Below, piece by piece: positions 28,706 through 41,028 of a stretch of 64,000 nt of DNA. The position numbers were made by a program, and so were the translations under genes. Below the pieces are notes generated by a model that worked only from the letters and a program-made list of their open reading frames with translations, had not been told where the DNA came from and made no database searches. Positions within the stretch are counted from its first letter, which is position 1; every line of letters begins with the position of its first letter. This stretch comes from Ulota crispa. Its lineage: Eukaryota; Streptophyta; Bryopsida; Orthotrichales; Orthotrichaceae. Location: the NCBI GenBank assembly GCA_963920765.1, contig OY987244.1, forward strand, positions 12,650,501-12,714,500, written 5' to 3'.

Positions 28706-29377
28706 GTACCATCAGATCTCTCATGGCCCTTAATATGTGAAGCTCGGTATTGCCGGTCTCTTAACTCTCTTTACGTTCTGCAGTGGAGAAACTCTTATAT
28801 ACTGCCATACTCACTTGCAGTAGCTATAGAAGAGCTTTAGGGTTTAGGGGTTCTAGAACGTTCACCCTCTCTTATTGCACACACTCTGTTTATCTTTACC
28901 ATCTCTCACGTTGTGTACAAATCCCTTCTCCACGCCAGAAAATCAGAGTGCATTGAGAAGCCCGTGTATTGGAGAGGATAGACAGTAAACCTGGAAGAGT
29001 AATCAAATCTGATAAGAGAGCAATTCTCTGATAACGCATCATTCCAAACCCCATTAGGATTTATCGAGCCCTCCTCTCGTCTCCGGTACTGCTTTGCAGA
29101 AAGATTCTTAACTTTCAGTAGTTCTCAAAGCAGACTAAAATCCTTCTCCTACAGACATCACTGCAGAAAAAATCCGCAAACTCTGCTAGAAAGTACTAGA
29201 GCAAAAGCAAGGAGGCGATCTACATAATCTAATTTCAACTCTTACAAGGGGCCTAATATTTTGAGCAGAAATTCAGACACTGCAAAGGTCTAAACAAGCG
29301 ACACTCTCTCGGAGTGCAATCCCTATTGTTTCCAGAATCGATTGTAGCTTTTTTGCCTTTTGATTCTGCCAGGAGCT
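28706..29377 (+). promoter_or_regulatory. Promoter and 5' UTR of the AlaX-type gene, with a telo-box
   Basis: TTAGGGTTT at 28837-28845 is the complement of the telo-box AAACCCTAA. In plants that motif is enriched upstream of translation-related genes, which suits a tRNA editing factor. CTTATATACT near 28790 could act as a TATA box. The transcription start cannot be read from sequence. Confidence 0.45.
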
Positions 29378-32300
29378 ATGGAGTCTGCAGCTGCTGCTGA
29401 TGGTGCTCTTCCTCCCACCCAGTTGACCTACTTCGACCACATGCAGAAGCTGCAATCGACCGCTACTGTGCTCGGTGTCATCACGGTGCTGCTCTCGCGA
29501 TTACTAGCTCTTATGTTTTGAATTTCGCTTATGTTTTTTAATAGTTCTCTTCGGACTTGGCTGGTTGTTGTCAGTGCATGCCTCTGCTCGGAGCTGGTCG
29601 CTTTGCTGGTGAAAGCAATTGTAGTTTCCTGCGATGTAGTGAATTAGGGTTAGGGTTAGGGTTAGGGTTTAGAAATAGCAGATTTCGTATGTCGGTAGCC
29701 TGTTTATTAGAAGGGAAAATTTCATGGATACCCCTGAAGTTTGCAATAATTACAAAGATACCCCTGCTTTTTCAGAAATTTCACAAATACCCTTTGACCA
29801 AAATTTTCAGGCGTTTGTTTTGTTGTGCATGCCACTTCCCTTCTTCCTTTGTGCGTATGTTGCTTCTTTTCTGTTTCATTACATTCCCTTCTTCAACATT
29901 GGTCATGAAGAAAGTACAAGCACAACAAATAAATGCCTAAGAGTTTTGGTCCAAGGGTATTTGTGTAGTTTCTGAAAAAGCAGGGGTGTCTATGATAATA
30001 TTGCAAACTTCAGGTGTATCCATGAAATTTTCCCTTGTTACTTCTAGGGCTTGGAAGGAGAAACACCGGGATTTTTTAGGATAATTCTTTTGTGTGAGCC
30101 AGGATTTTTTGTGCATCAGCGAAGTTCTTCTTGTTTGGTATCGTGATTTTGTTGCTTTTTCTCTGGGTTGTGTTCCTTGTAGACAGGAAGGAGAGCGGGT
30201 GGCAGTGGTACTGGATCAAACGATTTTGTATCCTCAAGGCGGAGGGCAACCATTTGACACGGGCTCTATTGAAACATCAGACGGGACCATCAAGTTCTGG
30301 GTCACTGACGTTCGTGCAAAATCCGGGGTGGTAAGCTTTCAACCTTCACTGATGATGTGAATGCTTCGTAAGACTGCGAATGGTACTTTTGACATGCATC
30401 CAAAAAACTTGATCCTTCCGTATATTAATTCGGCACCTAATTTGCAAGACCTGATTGTAGGTTCTTGGAGAGTACCGTAATATCTATTGCTACCATCTTG
30501 AAATAAATTGGTGCTGATTCTAAGTTAAGTATGCTAAAGAATCTTAACAATCAAAATTCAATACTGTACTCTGATATAAACAAATGGGAAAATTTCATGG
30601 ATAACCCTGAAGTTTGCAATTTTCACATAGATACCCCTGCTTTTTCAGAAATTACACAAATACCCTTGGACCAAACTTTTAAGGCATTTTTCCATTTTTC
30701 ATGTCACTTCCTTCTTCCTTTATGCGCACATTACTTCTTCTTGTTATGCGTGCGCACAAAGGGAGAAGGGAAGTGGCATGCGCAACAAAACAAATGCCTG
30801 AAAATTTCGGTCCAAGGGTATTTGTGTAATTCCTGAAGAAGCAGGGGTATCTATTTAAATATTGCAAACTTCAGGGGTATCCGTGAAATTTTCCCTAAAA
30901 AAATTGTACATGACAGCATGGGTTGCCTGTCTTCTTCTAAACCAGATCAGTATCAATTGAGAAGGGCTGTAGTAACATTTGTTATGAGTTCTAAACTGTT
31001 CCGATGTTTGTGCTCCGCAGGTATACCACTATGGAAATTATAATGGTACAACCGGGGCGGAGGCAACTGGCTTCAAACCTGGAGATGGAGTCAAAGTTTT
31101 CGTAGACGGTGTCCGGCGATCACTAAACTCTAGGTTTATTACTCATCGACCCAATTCTTTGTGGCGATGGAATGTAGTGCAGAATTCCCGGGAATTTTTT
31201 TGCTGTTCATTTTGTTGTGAAGTGTGATCATGTTTCTGGAGCTTCTTTCCAAAAAATCTTATTTTGAAAATATCTTGACTTGTTAGTTATTGGTGATTCT
31301 TGGGAAGGGCAGACTGCATACAGCTGGTCATCTCCTTGATGCCTGTTTGAGCTTTGTCGGACTTGGATCACTGGAGCCAGGAAAAGGCCATCATTTTCCT
31401 GAAAGGTATGCTTTGTCTGTAAGAAATTGTACCGTACGTGTTTCAAAATTTACTTTTTTTTCACTATTCGCTTCCAAAGTGGGACCCTCTAATTTTAGCT
31501 TGAGTTGTCTTAAACTGTAATTGCTTCTGCAGTTGGTGGTGTTTATAGTTGCTTATTTTTGTGATGCCTAAATTCTTCAATGATGTGAGGTTTCTGTGCC
31601 AGCCCTTTTGTAGAGTACAAGGGAGTAATACCATCAAAAGAGTTAGAGAACAAGCGGGCTGCTTTGGAAACTGAAGCAAATCGACAAGTATTGTTGGGCG
31701 GTCAGGTACATAGAACAGCAAGGCTTGGATTTTACTGCACTTGTCTCCAGATAAATCTTCTGTGAGTTGCCAAGGAATGAACACTTTTCTCCGGAAACCT
31801 TTGCAGGTACGAGCGATGATTGCATCCTATTCGGACGCTGCAGCTTTATGTGGTGGAAGTTTGCCTGCCTACATTGCCAAGGTTTGTCATATTTTTTCAA
31901 GGGAATGTGATATATTCCAGAATTTGCAAAACGATCATAAAACGTCGTTGTTGAGATTGAAGCTGATTCTTAAGGTCTAAACGGTGCAGGACAGTTGCCC
32001 ACGGATTGTTTGCTTGGGTGAAAACCCGGGGTGCCCTTGTGGAGGAACTCATGTTTCTGACATTTCCGAAGTCGGAGAAGTCAAGGTATGCTCCATTCTT
32101 TTTCCATATTGAAAAAAAATCTTAAGTTGCCCCACAGCAGTTTCTTTGACATCTTACACTAAAAAAATATTTACTGGTACCACAATAATTTTCGTCGACA
32201 ATTACTGCAATAAACAAATCTTAACAATAAGCGGCGTCCAAGCCTTAAACCATGTGAAATCCTAGTATCCAGAGAGTCCAAGCAATGATTCATGAGATAA

Positions 32301-32536
32301 CTTTACAGGGTAAGGCAACCTAAATGCATTATTTTTTAGTGTAGCCATTATTCATTATTTTAATCTTAGCAGTGTGAGTGGCTGTTTGCTTAGAAATAAT
32401 ACACTGCTTTTCTTGAGGGGGTTATGTATGATTGTTGGAATTTGATAACGTTCTGATCTTGATGCAGGTCACTCAAATTCGTGTGAAAAAGGGAGTCTCC
32501 AAGGTAAGCTACAATCTGGCAAAGAGCGTGGCATAA
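29378..32536 (+). CDS. AlaX-type alanyl-tRNA editing protein (trans-editing deacylase)
   Basis: Eight exons join in frame: 29378-29485, 30187-30330, 31021-31133, 31313-31405, 31603-31705, 31807-31881, 31990-32085 and 32468-32536 (801 nt, 266 aa). The N-terminus carries the glycine-rich YPQGGGQPFDTG loop of the AlaRS-like beta-barrel. The zinc-binding editing site of the second additional domain is intact: H124-TAG-H128 and C229-GGT-H233 within CPCGGTHVSD. Family role: hydrolyses Ser or Gly wrongly attached to tRNA-Ala, acting in trans. No catalytic aminoacylation domain is present, so this is a free-standing editor. Exon 1 uses a weak donor (ACG|GTGCTG), the one doubtful junction. Introns 1 and 2 each hold a family E MITE, intron 1 also a short TTAGGG run, and intron 7 a family D MITE. 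Confidence 0.95.
29644..29671. repeat. Four TTAGGG units plus TTTAG in AlaX intron 1
   Basis: A short interstitial telomere-like run of the six-base type. The plant norm is TTTAGGG, so this is more likely a chance or replication-slip array than a former chromosome end. Confidence 0.9.
29713..30034. mobile_element. Family E foldback MITE, copy 1 (AlaX intron 1)
   Basis: Arms of about 110 bp begin GGGAAAATTTCATGGATACC and mirror at the other end. The core has TTCACAAATACCCTTTGACC and its complement. Copies 2 and 3 lie at 30586-30895 and 51773-52094. Confidence 0.9.
30586..30895. mobile_element. Family E foldback MITE, copy 2 (AlaX intron 2)
   Basis: Same arms as copy 1. The 9-bp flanks TAAACAAAT (30577-30585) and TAAAAAAAT (30896-30904) differ at one base, suggesting a 9-bp target duplication as in Mutator-like elements. 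Confidence 0.9.
32114..32343. mobile_element. Family D MITE, copy 2 (AlaX intron 7)
   Basis: The right end reads GGCAACCTAAATGCATTA and then TTTTTTAGTG. The left end (AAGTTGCCCC) is decayed. The interior TTACTGCAATAAAC and AACCATGTGAAATCCTAG match copies 1 and 3. Confidence 0.75.
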
Positions 32537-33330
32537 AAACTTTAATGCAAGAATGGGGCTTGAACCCTAGTTGCTCTGTGTTGAGGAATTCACAGCCTTC
32601 TCAAATGGAAATGGTTATGAGTGATTGTCCAGATTTCAATATTTACAGTTACTTTTATGAAACATTTATATTTTAGTACATGTTCTTAGGTTAACAATAC
32701 TCACGAATACGGTAGTGCCCTCCTCTTCAACTATTTACTACAGCTGTTTGGATTACAGCAGTTTATGAAATAGGTCTGAGAAACTGTATAGTCCTGGCAA
32801 ACATCATAGTAACCATATTCGAAAATCTGGCATTTCCTTGTATGGCGAGTTCTAGTCTCGATCTCCTATAAGCTTAAACCTTAATTTGTTTCGTCAGACT
32901 GAGTTTGCTCGCTCTTTGCGTCACTTTTAAGCATTTTTCTATGATTAGGGGTGACTTTGTGGAAATGTATAGAGAGATTCGGAGAGATCTTGACATATAA
33001 GAGCCATGTTTTGTTGAGATAATTTTTTTCAGTACCGTTTATGAATTTTTTTGTGCAATTTCAAAGTGGGAGGTTCAATCCAACCAATCGCATGAATGCC
33101 AGTATTTGAATCCTTGTTTGTAAAAAGGTCAGTGTAAGAGATATTAGATCAGGTCCCTTGTTTTAGAGTCTACCATCTTAACCCTTGAACATCACAAATT
33201 TTCAAAAGACACTGAACAATTAAGTTGAGGGGTTTGGTGTGATGTTTAAGGAGTAACTTCTCAAACACGAATTCAGTGGTCACATACCCAACTATCATTC
33301 TCAAGTTTAACTTGTACTTTAATATTATAT
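32537..33330. other. 3' flank of the AlaX gene, no other gene
   Basis: Should hold the AlaX 3' UTR. No further exon or repeat was recognised. Confidence 0.4.
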
Positions 33331-33562
33331 TTAACCCCTAAACGTCTGAGCGTGCTGTTGCAACTAGTGCAATACAAGATGTTTACCTTGTATTTGGAAT
33401 AGATTCACACCTTTCTTTCATTTGAGATTATCAAAGAAGTTGGAGAATAGGTCAAAGTGGTTCTAGTGAGCTACTTGAGATCCCAAATTAAAACTTTTTA
33501 TTAATAGCAAATGCCAATTATATGGCAGTGTATACTATGCCCTATGGTCATTGAAGGGTTAA
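33331..33562. mobile_element. TTAA MITE T11 (subfamily C)
   Basis: Starts TTAACCCCTAAACGTCTGAG and ends GGTCATTGAAGGGTTAA. The interior carries CTTGTATTTGGAATAG, GGTTCTAGTGAGCTACTTG and AGCAAATGCCAATTATATGG, as in T6 and T19. Confidence 0.9.
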
Positions 33563-34574
33563 GTTTCAATTTTGTATTTTTTGTAGATGAGATTATAATA
33601 TATAATATACGGATGTAGGAAATATCAATTAATTTCAAGATAAAATGTGATTGTTGTAGTTTTATGACACAATATTAAAAAATTTGATAAATGTGACAAA
33701 AAAAACTAATTAGTTGACAATTGATACTAGTAATAAATATATCTTATAATTAGTTATAAGTTTGAAGTCAAATTAAGTAAAAAAAACCACTATTAATATA
33801 AAAACAACCTTTGTATAAGCACTTACACTTATTGTTGATAGATTGTAGTACTTTTGATGGAAAATGAAATAATTCTAATTGTGATTTATAAGTGTAAACC
33901 ATAAACACCACTTTATTAATTAGAAAAGTTTATAATGGTTTCAAAAAGTTTACCAAAATTAAGGTTCAAGTCATAAGCAATCATTGACATTTTTTTTTTT
34001 AAAACCAAGAAGGACAAGAAAGAAAATCAACGGTTTGAAATTTTGATTCAAACACTTTTAGTTTGCAATTGTAGAAATTAATGAAATTTTGGAACTTAAC
34101 AAATCTTGAAAAATGAATAAAAATTTAGTATCAAGCTTTACTTTTGCAACTAAATTTCATCAAGGTGTAATCAAGGTCTTTTTGAGGATGTTAAGGTCTT
34201 TAGTGGTTAATCCTAATGTGACCAAACAAACTCCGCAATTGCTTAATCATATCATTTCATATGACTAAGCTCACCTGTATACATTGTACTTTGCAACAAT
34301 TTCAATCCAAAGTTAAGGTAGAAGGTGCTAAAGTGTTCTTCTCTAAAAACTACGTGTAACACAAAAACATACATAGAACTCCCAATATGTTAATGGCAAA
34401 GCAAACTCTTCTTGAGCCATATATATTTCTAACTTTTGAAATTTATAAATAAATCTCACAAAATCTAAACAAGGATGGATGAACAGTACCATCTAATAAA
34501 AATAGGTACGTACCTATTTTGCAAGTAAAAGAACTTGCATAATATAGAGCATAGTTAGTATTTTCTTGTCTTAG
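33563..34574. other. Very AT-rich intergenic DNA
   Basis: No open frame, RNA gene or paired repeat ends were seen. Confidence 0.4.
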
Positions 34575-35275
34575 CATCTTAGTTGTGTAATTCTTGTGCA
34601 ATTCCAATCAAGCTTACTATATTGTAGTTCAAAAAACCCTAAATATCATATTTGATTAATTACTTTGTACTAAATCCATGATTTTACATGATAAATGATT
34701 GACAAACATTGTTGATGAATTTTTAAGATTTGATTGCATGAGTATGTAGGAAACTTCCATATGCACATCTTCTATGATAAAAACATCTTCAAAAGCTTTT
34801 GAATTCCTTCAATAGCAATTTTAATGTTGGAATGTTCATGATCAAATTTAGAAAAACAAATATATCAAATTTTTTAATTAGCTTTTGGCAAAATAAATAC
34901 ACCATCATGCTCAAAGGTACAAACCCAATCATAATGTATGGGTTAAATAACAAAATATAATTTCCATAAAGAGATGTTTATTTTTTTTAATTTGGTCATG
35001 ATCACCTCAACATTCAAATCTTTATTAAAGGAACTCTGAACTTTTTGAAGATGTAAGATGTTTGTTAAATGGAAAGATGTGTGTGGATGTTTCCTACATA
35101 TTTGTGCAATCAAATCTCAAAAACTCATCACCAATGTTTTGTAATCAATTTTCATGTAAAACCATGAATTTTAATTAAAGTAACTCGCCAAAAATAAGAT
35201 TTTGGTTTTTAGTATCTGAAATTTGGTATGCTTGATTGGGATTGTATAAGAATCAAATACCAAAAATATGAGTGA
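34575..35275. mobile_element. Foldback element (family N), about 0.7 kb
   Basis: The left arm (34575-34770) holds CCAATCAAGCTTACTATATT and GATTTGATTGCATGAGTATG. The right arm (about 35085-35275) is its inverted, diverged copy (CATACTTGTGCAATC-type sequence, then GCTTGATTGGGATTG). Arms of about 190 bp, no coding frame, no clear duplication. Confidence 0.7.
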
Positions 35276-35334
35276 GAATTAAATGCCATTTATATTTTTT
35301 ATGATACAAATTTCTTTGGAATGCCAAAAATGGA

Positions 35335-35590
35335 CCTATGTAACTGTACTTCTGGATTTTGTACATTTGAAGAGGTCATTAGAAAGCCCTACGCCATTTC
35401 AACTTCAAAATTTTATAACTAATTCCACAATGCTCCAAATAATATGAAACAACTTAGGTCAGATGCCAATTCCCCTGATCTTTGAAATTGAAAATTTACT
35501 GAAAAACATTTCAAAAAGTTTCACCTTCCCAAAATTCAGTTTCAGCCCTTAGATGATCCAATAATGAGCCGCTCCTACCTTAGATGACAT
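35335..35590. mobile_element. Family L MITE, third copy
   Basis: Shares CATTTCAACTTCAAAATTTT, TATGAAACAACTTAGGTCAG and CAGTTTCAGCCCTTAGATGA with the copies at 4803 and 12560. It ends about 120 bp from the 3' end of the WRKY coding region, so it may lie in its 3' UTR. Confidence 0.6.
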
Positions 35591-35710
35591 TGTGCCAAAT
35601 TTTGGATTCAACAAACCTGTAGATTGAAACAGCGAAAGGTGTTCAAATCACTTCATATTAGACAGTTCAACTAGAATGATTGCTTCATCGAAAAGCTCGA
35701 AGATTTTATG

Positions 35711-38700
35711 TCATAGATGATCTTTTCGGGCCAATCCAAGGTCCAATTCAAGCGACGTCGTCACGACTGTTTTTTCTACAGAATGCGGCAACAGTCGTCT
35801 CTCCGAATTCAAATCAAAAAGATTTGTATGACAGGAGTTGCTACGAGCAACAGGCGCATCAGTACCACTGCTGTTATGATTGTCTTTGGAGATGATGGAG
35901 TTGATGGCTGCTGCCAACGCCGCAGTGAACTTCGGATCGTCGGTGATGGCGGCACTAACAGAGCCAACTTTCATAACTCCGGGACTCAAAAATGACGCCA
36001 TCTTCGCAGACAACTCCTGCTGCACCTGTTGCTGCCTCGCATGACTGATTTCTAAGCTCGGCATTGAAATAACTTGGGTGGTAGAAGAAGAATGGGGTCT
36101 GAGAAAAGCAGGTCGAGGGGCAGACACGTGGAGATCCATGGTCATCCTGGTTGCTGAGGTGTGTTCGTTGTTGTTACCAGGCCAGGATGCGAACTGGTTT
36201 TGAGTTGCAGGTGAGCTTGTCGACGATCCCAAGCGGAGGCTGAGCTGGGTGGTGGGGTCGCGTGTGAAGTCCAACGTGATGGTGGGGAACGAGGTTGAAG
36301 TTGCGAATGTGGAAGAGTTTTCAGAGCCGAGTGCCTGAGGCTTCTGGTCGAGGTAATGCTCTGGCACGCCAGCCATGCGCGCCACCTCGCTGGTGGTGGA
36401 GCCGGAGAGAAGCATGCTGGCGGCGGCGGAGGTCGTGGACGCCATGGCCTCCGCTGCGTCGGGAAGCGGGTGGTTGTGTGCTCCCTCGTAGGTTGTTATC
36501 AATATCGATGCGTCATTGGCGCATCTCTGAACCTGCATTAACCGAAACCTCAAATTATCATTCTCACATTCATAGTTTCGTACCCATTAATAGTCATGAC
36601 CAATCTTCAATACTAGAAAAACGCCATATTTCTTAAATTGGGAAAAACAGTACACTTTGGGATTTTTGAAATATTAAGGTGGTCACCTTAATCGAAACTT
36701 TGGCGTTTTTTTGGTACATGTGTCCTCATCGGAGAGGAGAAATTTGCGAGGGAAAAAATCTTAGTGGCTCAGACTAAATCTGATACCTTTGAATATGGTT
36801 TAAGGTAGCTTTTTGGGTTTAAGGTGGAGTACAAAATGGTACCTTTGTTTATCCCAATTTAACAAATATAGCGTTGAAAGCTTTTGCCAGTTTCAACTTA
36901 TACCAAAGGTGCTAACCCGGTTCAGACCAAAACATCTAGAGGCACTGGATAAAAGCCTAAGCATTCTCATTCGTCAATCCTAAGGTGCAATATAGCATTC
37001 ACATTGGATGCAGGAGGGACGTAACGTGATATTAGTTAATTTGGGAAAAACAAGGGTCCCACTTTGTTTTCCCCTCAAATCCAAAAAGTTACTTTAAAAC
37101 TAGATTGGAAAGTATCAGATTCAATCTGAGCCACTAAGATTTTTTCCCTTGCAAATCCCTCCTCTCAGGTGAGGGCACGTGTTGGTTTGAGGTGATCACT
37201 TCAAACTTCCTGACTCACATCTTGAAAGTCCCAAAATGTACCATTTTTCCTAAATTAACAAATATCCCGTTACGTCCGCGTTACGTCCACTTGACTATGA
37301 GTTCATGTCATCAACCATTGTCACAATTGGAGAGGGGTTCACTTGTAGTGCACAAAATTTGAGGTCACTTTGGGAGGTGACTCCAAATCTTGTTCATTGG
37401 ATAAAACACTTCCTCTCACTTCATGTGAGGCAAAAATAAAACCATGTCAAGTGAGAATAGAAGGAATAAAACTACACCTCCATTGAACATCTTATTTCAG
37501 TGTAAAACTAGACAGACAAACAAATCTATGAGGACATAACAATTTTCCTCCAAACTCCACCAGATGAAACATTGACAAGGGCTTTTGTCCGCTGGCTCTG
37601 GACGTCCTGGTCTGTACCGGGCCTAAGTACGACACTTTTGTGACATTACTATACACCACGCCCTAACTAACGACGTATCAATGCTGTTCTCGATCGTTAC
37701 ACAGACTTTTATGCCTGTCCTTGATAACGTCGTTTCAACTAGTTACAATCACAATTGTCTTACGACATCCCAGACAACCAGTGTCATTCCAGATATCGAA
37801 CGTTCTAAGTTGCTCTCTCCACTGGTGACGAGGTTGTAAGCGCCAGCCAAGAAATATAATGGATGGTATCAATCTTTATTCACACTTCTTCATGAAGTGC
37901 AAGTGAACATACCTGCTTCCGAACAGGACATCCCCGAAGTACTGTGCAGCGATAGTACGCCCTCGGGCAGGGATTTCCCTTCGCCGTTTTCTGACCGTAT
38001 TTTCGCCACTGGCAGCCATCACCCATCTGCACCATTAATTGTCGATCACCACCAAATTAAGCGCCACAATTAGGATCGTGAGAAGACCCGTTAGACCTTC
38101 AACATTGCCATTCTGCAAGGTATATTCATTTCGAAAACCTCGGCCGGGTGATCTTTATGAATCTTGAGTGGCAGCAATTGCACTGGTGTAAATCCCATTT
38201 TTACAACAAGTTTTGAAGAGATTTACACAGCATTTTTCCGACCTCTAGGTTGGAAGAACAGTTAGTATCTCATTGCTGTATTTTTTATGGTGTTTCTGAC
38301 TAAGGGCGATACGTTGCCAAATGCCAAGCAGTAATTAAGCTTACCGTGGTGGAATCGGAACGGGTTCGAACGGACACACGGGGCTTGCGCACGGGTGCAT
38401 GATCCTCGGTATCCAGTTTGGAGATGTTCTCAGAAGAGCTACATACTGCAGCAGGGACTTTCTGATAGTGCCGCTGCTTCTTTGGTGGTGGGGCTGCTGC
38501 TGCGGCGGCAGATGTTGTCGGGTCTTCAACTTGAGACCTTTTGGAGCCAAATGCAATTAATGCCGGGTCACCATCGTCTCCTTCTGAAAACGACAGTTGC
38601 CTATGCAATTCTTCTCCAGTGTTGTTGCGAGCTCCCGATTCGTCCACTTCCACAGCAGCCATGGCCGTCGACTCATCCTCACGACCAGGTTGTGACTCGG

Positions 38701-41028
38701 ACGATCTTTCGAAAAATTCTTCCGTTTCCTGCTACAGGTTCGGTCGCAACGCAGCCAACTTAATTAAGGAGAGCAAGGGCGAGCAAAAAACTCAAAAATC
38801 TGTGATTTTTGAGAACACTCAAACTGTGCAAATCTCTTGAGAGTTGAGACTGAGGTACTTGTTACTGCAACAGCGGGTTTCAGATTACTGTACGAGTGAA
38901 ATAACTGTCAATTTTGAATGAATCCTGCCAGCAATTCCAATACTGGAACGGGAGGAGCTACGGGACCGTGCTTAATCTGTAATCCTATCTTCACTCAACT
39001 TGCAACTTGTCAATCCAGGAATTTGAGTCTCCACTTTTGGAAAAATGAAGATAAAATCTCCGATTGCAAAGCATGAAGATGGCGCGTGATCCGTGCATAG
39101 GTGGATTCCAGAATAGCCAGATCCGTTGATGGAGGTCTCATCGTTGGACAGAACTTGCTTTGTGGCACAGCTGCATTCTTGCAAAATCTTTCTCATGGTG
39201 AAGTTGTCGGTCATGCATGAGCATTCAACTTGATCCCTTTGAGCTCGAAGGCTCGTTTACGTGATTGGTTTCAACAGCTGAGTTTATCTTCCTCCATTAG
39301 AAACTGGAGGGACGATGCGTTCCGAAAAGTGTCCTCTATTCGCCTATATTTGCCTCACTTTTCGGTCTCCTTGGCCAATGTTGGAATCACTCGTTTTGAA
39401 GATTGTTCGTTCCATAAACTACTGTAAATCCTGCCCTTGGAATGGTTGGAAGTGCGCCACATGGCAATTTCTTTCCAACAATGAGAACCTCCAACTCCAG
39501 AATTGGCTATTTTGAAACCCAATATTACTGATCAGGCCAAAGTTCGGATTTTCTGTTACCTGAAATGCTGTTGACGTCCGCGGCTGAATTCGCGAATCCA
39601 CGAGTGCGAGGGCATGATTATGCTTCTCCTTCCGAAGAGAAGCAAGCTCGCTCTTCAGTTTCTTGTTCTCTTCACTCAACCAACTGAACTCCGAATGCGA
39701 GACCAACAGCTGCTGCTGCAAAGACACAGACATCATCAGACATTCAAACTATATCGAAGAAAACTTTGGTCAACCCCAGTCACCTCACCAATAACTAGTA
39801 AGTGACAACTAAAGATAAGACACAGTAGACCCAATTTCAGCAAGTATGGGACGGTATGTATTCCGCAAAGCAGGTCTAGGATTCTAACTAAAATGCTAAC
39901 GTACCTGGCCACTCTCATACACCAGGCTGGCAGCAGATTCATGAAGCTCCTCACTCGTCGACGCCGGTTGGAGTTGATCATGTCGCAAAATCTCCTCGGA
40001 GACATTTCTCCCGCTCTGCGTCAAGTTCCACTATGTCAATGCAGTGGTGCTAAGTGCTTGAACAAGGTCAACACTTCGGGCTGGAAAAAAATGTTAACCG
40101 GATCCAAACATTGCTTATAAACCAGCATTCCGTTCGCATTACTCCCCGTAGTTGTAGTGATTGCAACTCTAAAAATTAATGCTTTCCCACCAATGGCACC
40201 TGTCTAGTTGATTCGTCAGATTGGGCGTTGATGAAAAGCAAATGTTATCATTCACAAACACCAAACACTTGAACTTAACCAAACTCATAATACACATTTT
40301 AGGCAAAAGGGGAGTGAGATTGTGATCTTATCAAATCATTTCACAGATAAAACTTTTCTCGATTCTCACTGGGAATCGCTGAGAATCGAGTTTTCTTGTG
40401 TCAGTTATAAAGGTTGGACGTTAACCAAGCACCACTTGTATAACACCCCCAAACTTGAGGAACTTGTAAACTGGCAACGTCAAGGTTCACTAAATTACAA
40501 CAGTTGCGCGAGTAATTTGAAGTTGACAGCGGCGTGTATCGAGGTTGCGATCGAAACTGTGAGTCCTGAACAATAGTAGCACTTCACGATACTAGAAGTA
40601 TCTTATCTAGAGTGTGGTGATCCTACCATATCAGATTGTCTGTGTCTCATAAAATCCGGTTCGCAAAACGATGATGATGCTTTCCGGCGGGGGCTTGGTT
40701 GACGATCTGCCAGTAACCACGGCACTGTTGAGCTTCCGGCCAGCAAAGACTGGTGGTGCGATTGAACTTCTTCTCTCAGGCTTGCATTAACCTCGGCTTC
40801 TCCGTCCCTGTCTGAGTCCCTGTCAGAGAACGGTGCTTCTAGAATTCGGCAGTCCCGTGTGAGAGTTGTTTCGTCCAGGCTAAGAGCAAGGTTGGGCTCT
40901 GCGGAACAGGCTGGATCCGTTTCGGTGGCTTCAATCTGAGTTGTCGACAGCGGCCGCTCCTGAAACGATACTACATACCTAGTCCCGCTTTTGTCACCTA
41001 CAATATCTAGTATGCTAATTGGAGCCAT
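35711..41028 (-). CDS. WRKY: WRKY transcription factor, group IIb
   Basis: Six exons, every intron phase 0: 41028-40627, 40015-39905, 39715-39560, 38731-38345, 38026-37913 and 36532-35711 (1992 nt, 663 aa). Exon 3 encodes a coiled coil ([19 protein letters not shown]), the leucine-zipper region typical of groups IIa and IIb. PPPKKQR in exon 4 is a likely nuclear signal. The WRKY domain has WRKYGQK (359-365) and zinc ligands C379-x5-C385-x23-H409-x1-H411. The intron directly before VQRC is the V-type intron that marks groups IIa/IIb. After it come [14 protein letters not shown] and [13 protein letters not shown], both IIb signatures. LxLxL motifs occur at residues 47-51 (LALSL), about 489 (LSLRL) and near the C-terminus (LELDLGL). 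Family role: binds W-boxes in defence, senescence and nutrient genes. TTGACC W-boxes in introns 1 and 2 (40066, 39768) and TTGACT at 41805 would allow self-regulation. Confidence 0.97.
36634..37275. mobile_element. Two family I MITE copies in inverted orientation (WRKY intron 5)
   Basis: Copy a (36634-36868) runs from AAATTGGGAAAAACAGTACA to TTTATCCCAATTTAAC. Copy b (about 37038-37272) is inverted and runs from TTAATTTGGGAAAAACAAGG to CATTTTTCCTAAATTAAC. Both carry the segment CTTAGTGGCTCAGA or its complement. They account for half of the 1.4-kb intron that splits the WRKY domain. Confidence 0.7.

Noticed and set aside
29644-29671. Interstitial telomere marking a chromosome fusion
   Set aside because: Only four TTAGGG units, of the six-base type unusual for plants, inside an intron of an intact gene.
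35717-35995. Plus-strand frames over the WRKY last exon
   Set aside because: They are shadows of the minus-strand coding exon, which has clear WRKY domain sequence.
38972-39214. Extra WRKY exon or gene in intron 3
   Set aside because: The 80-codon minus frame has no family resemblance, and exons 3 and 4 already join in phase.
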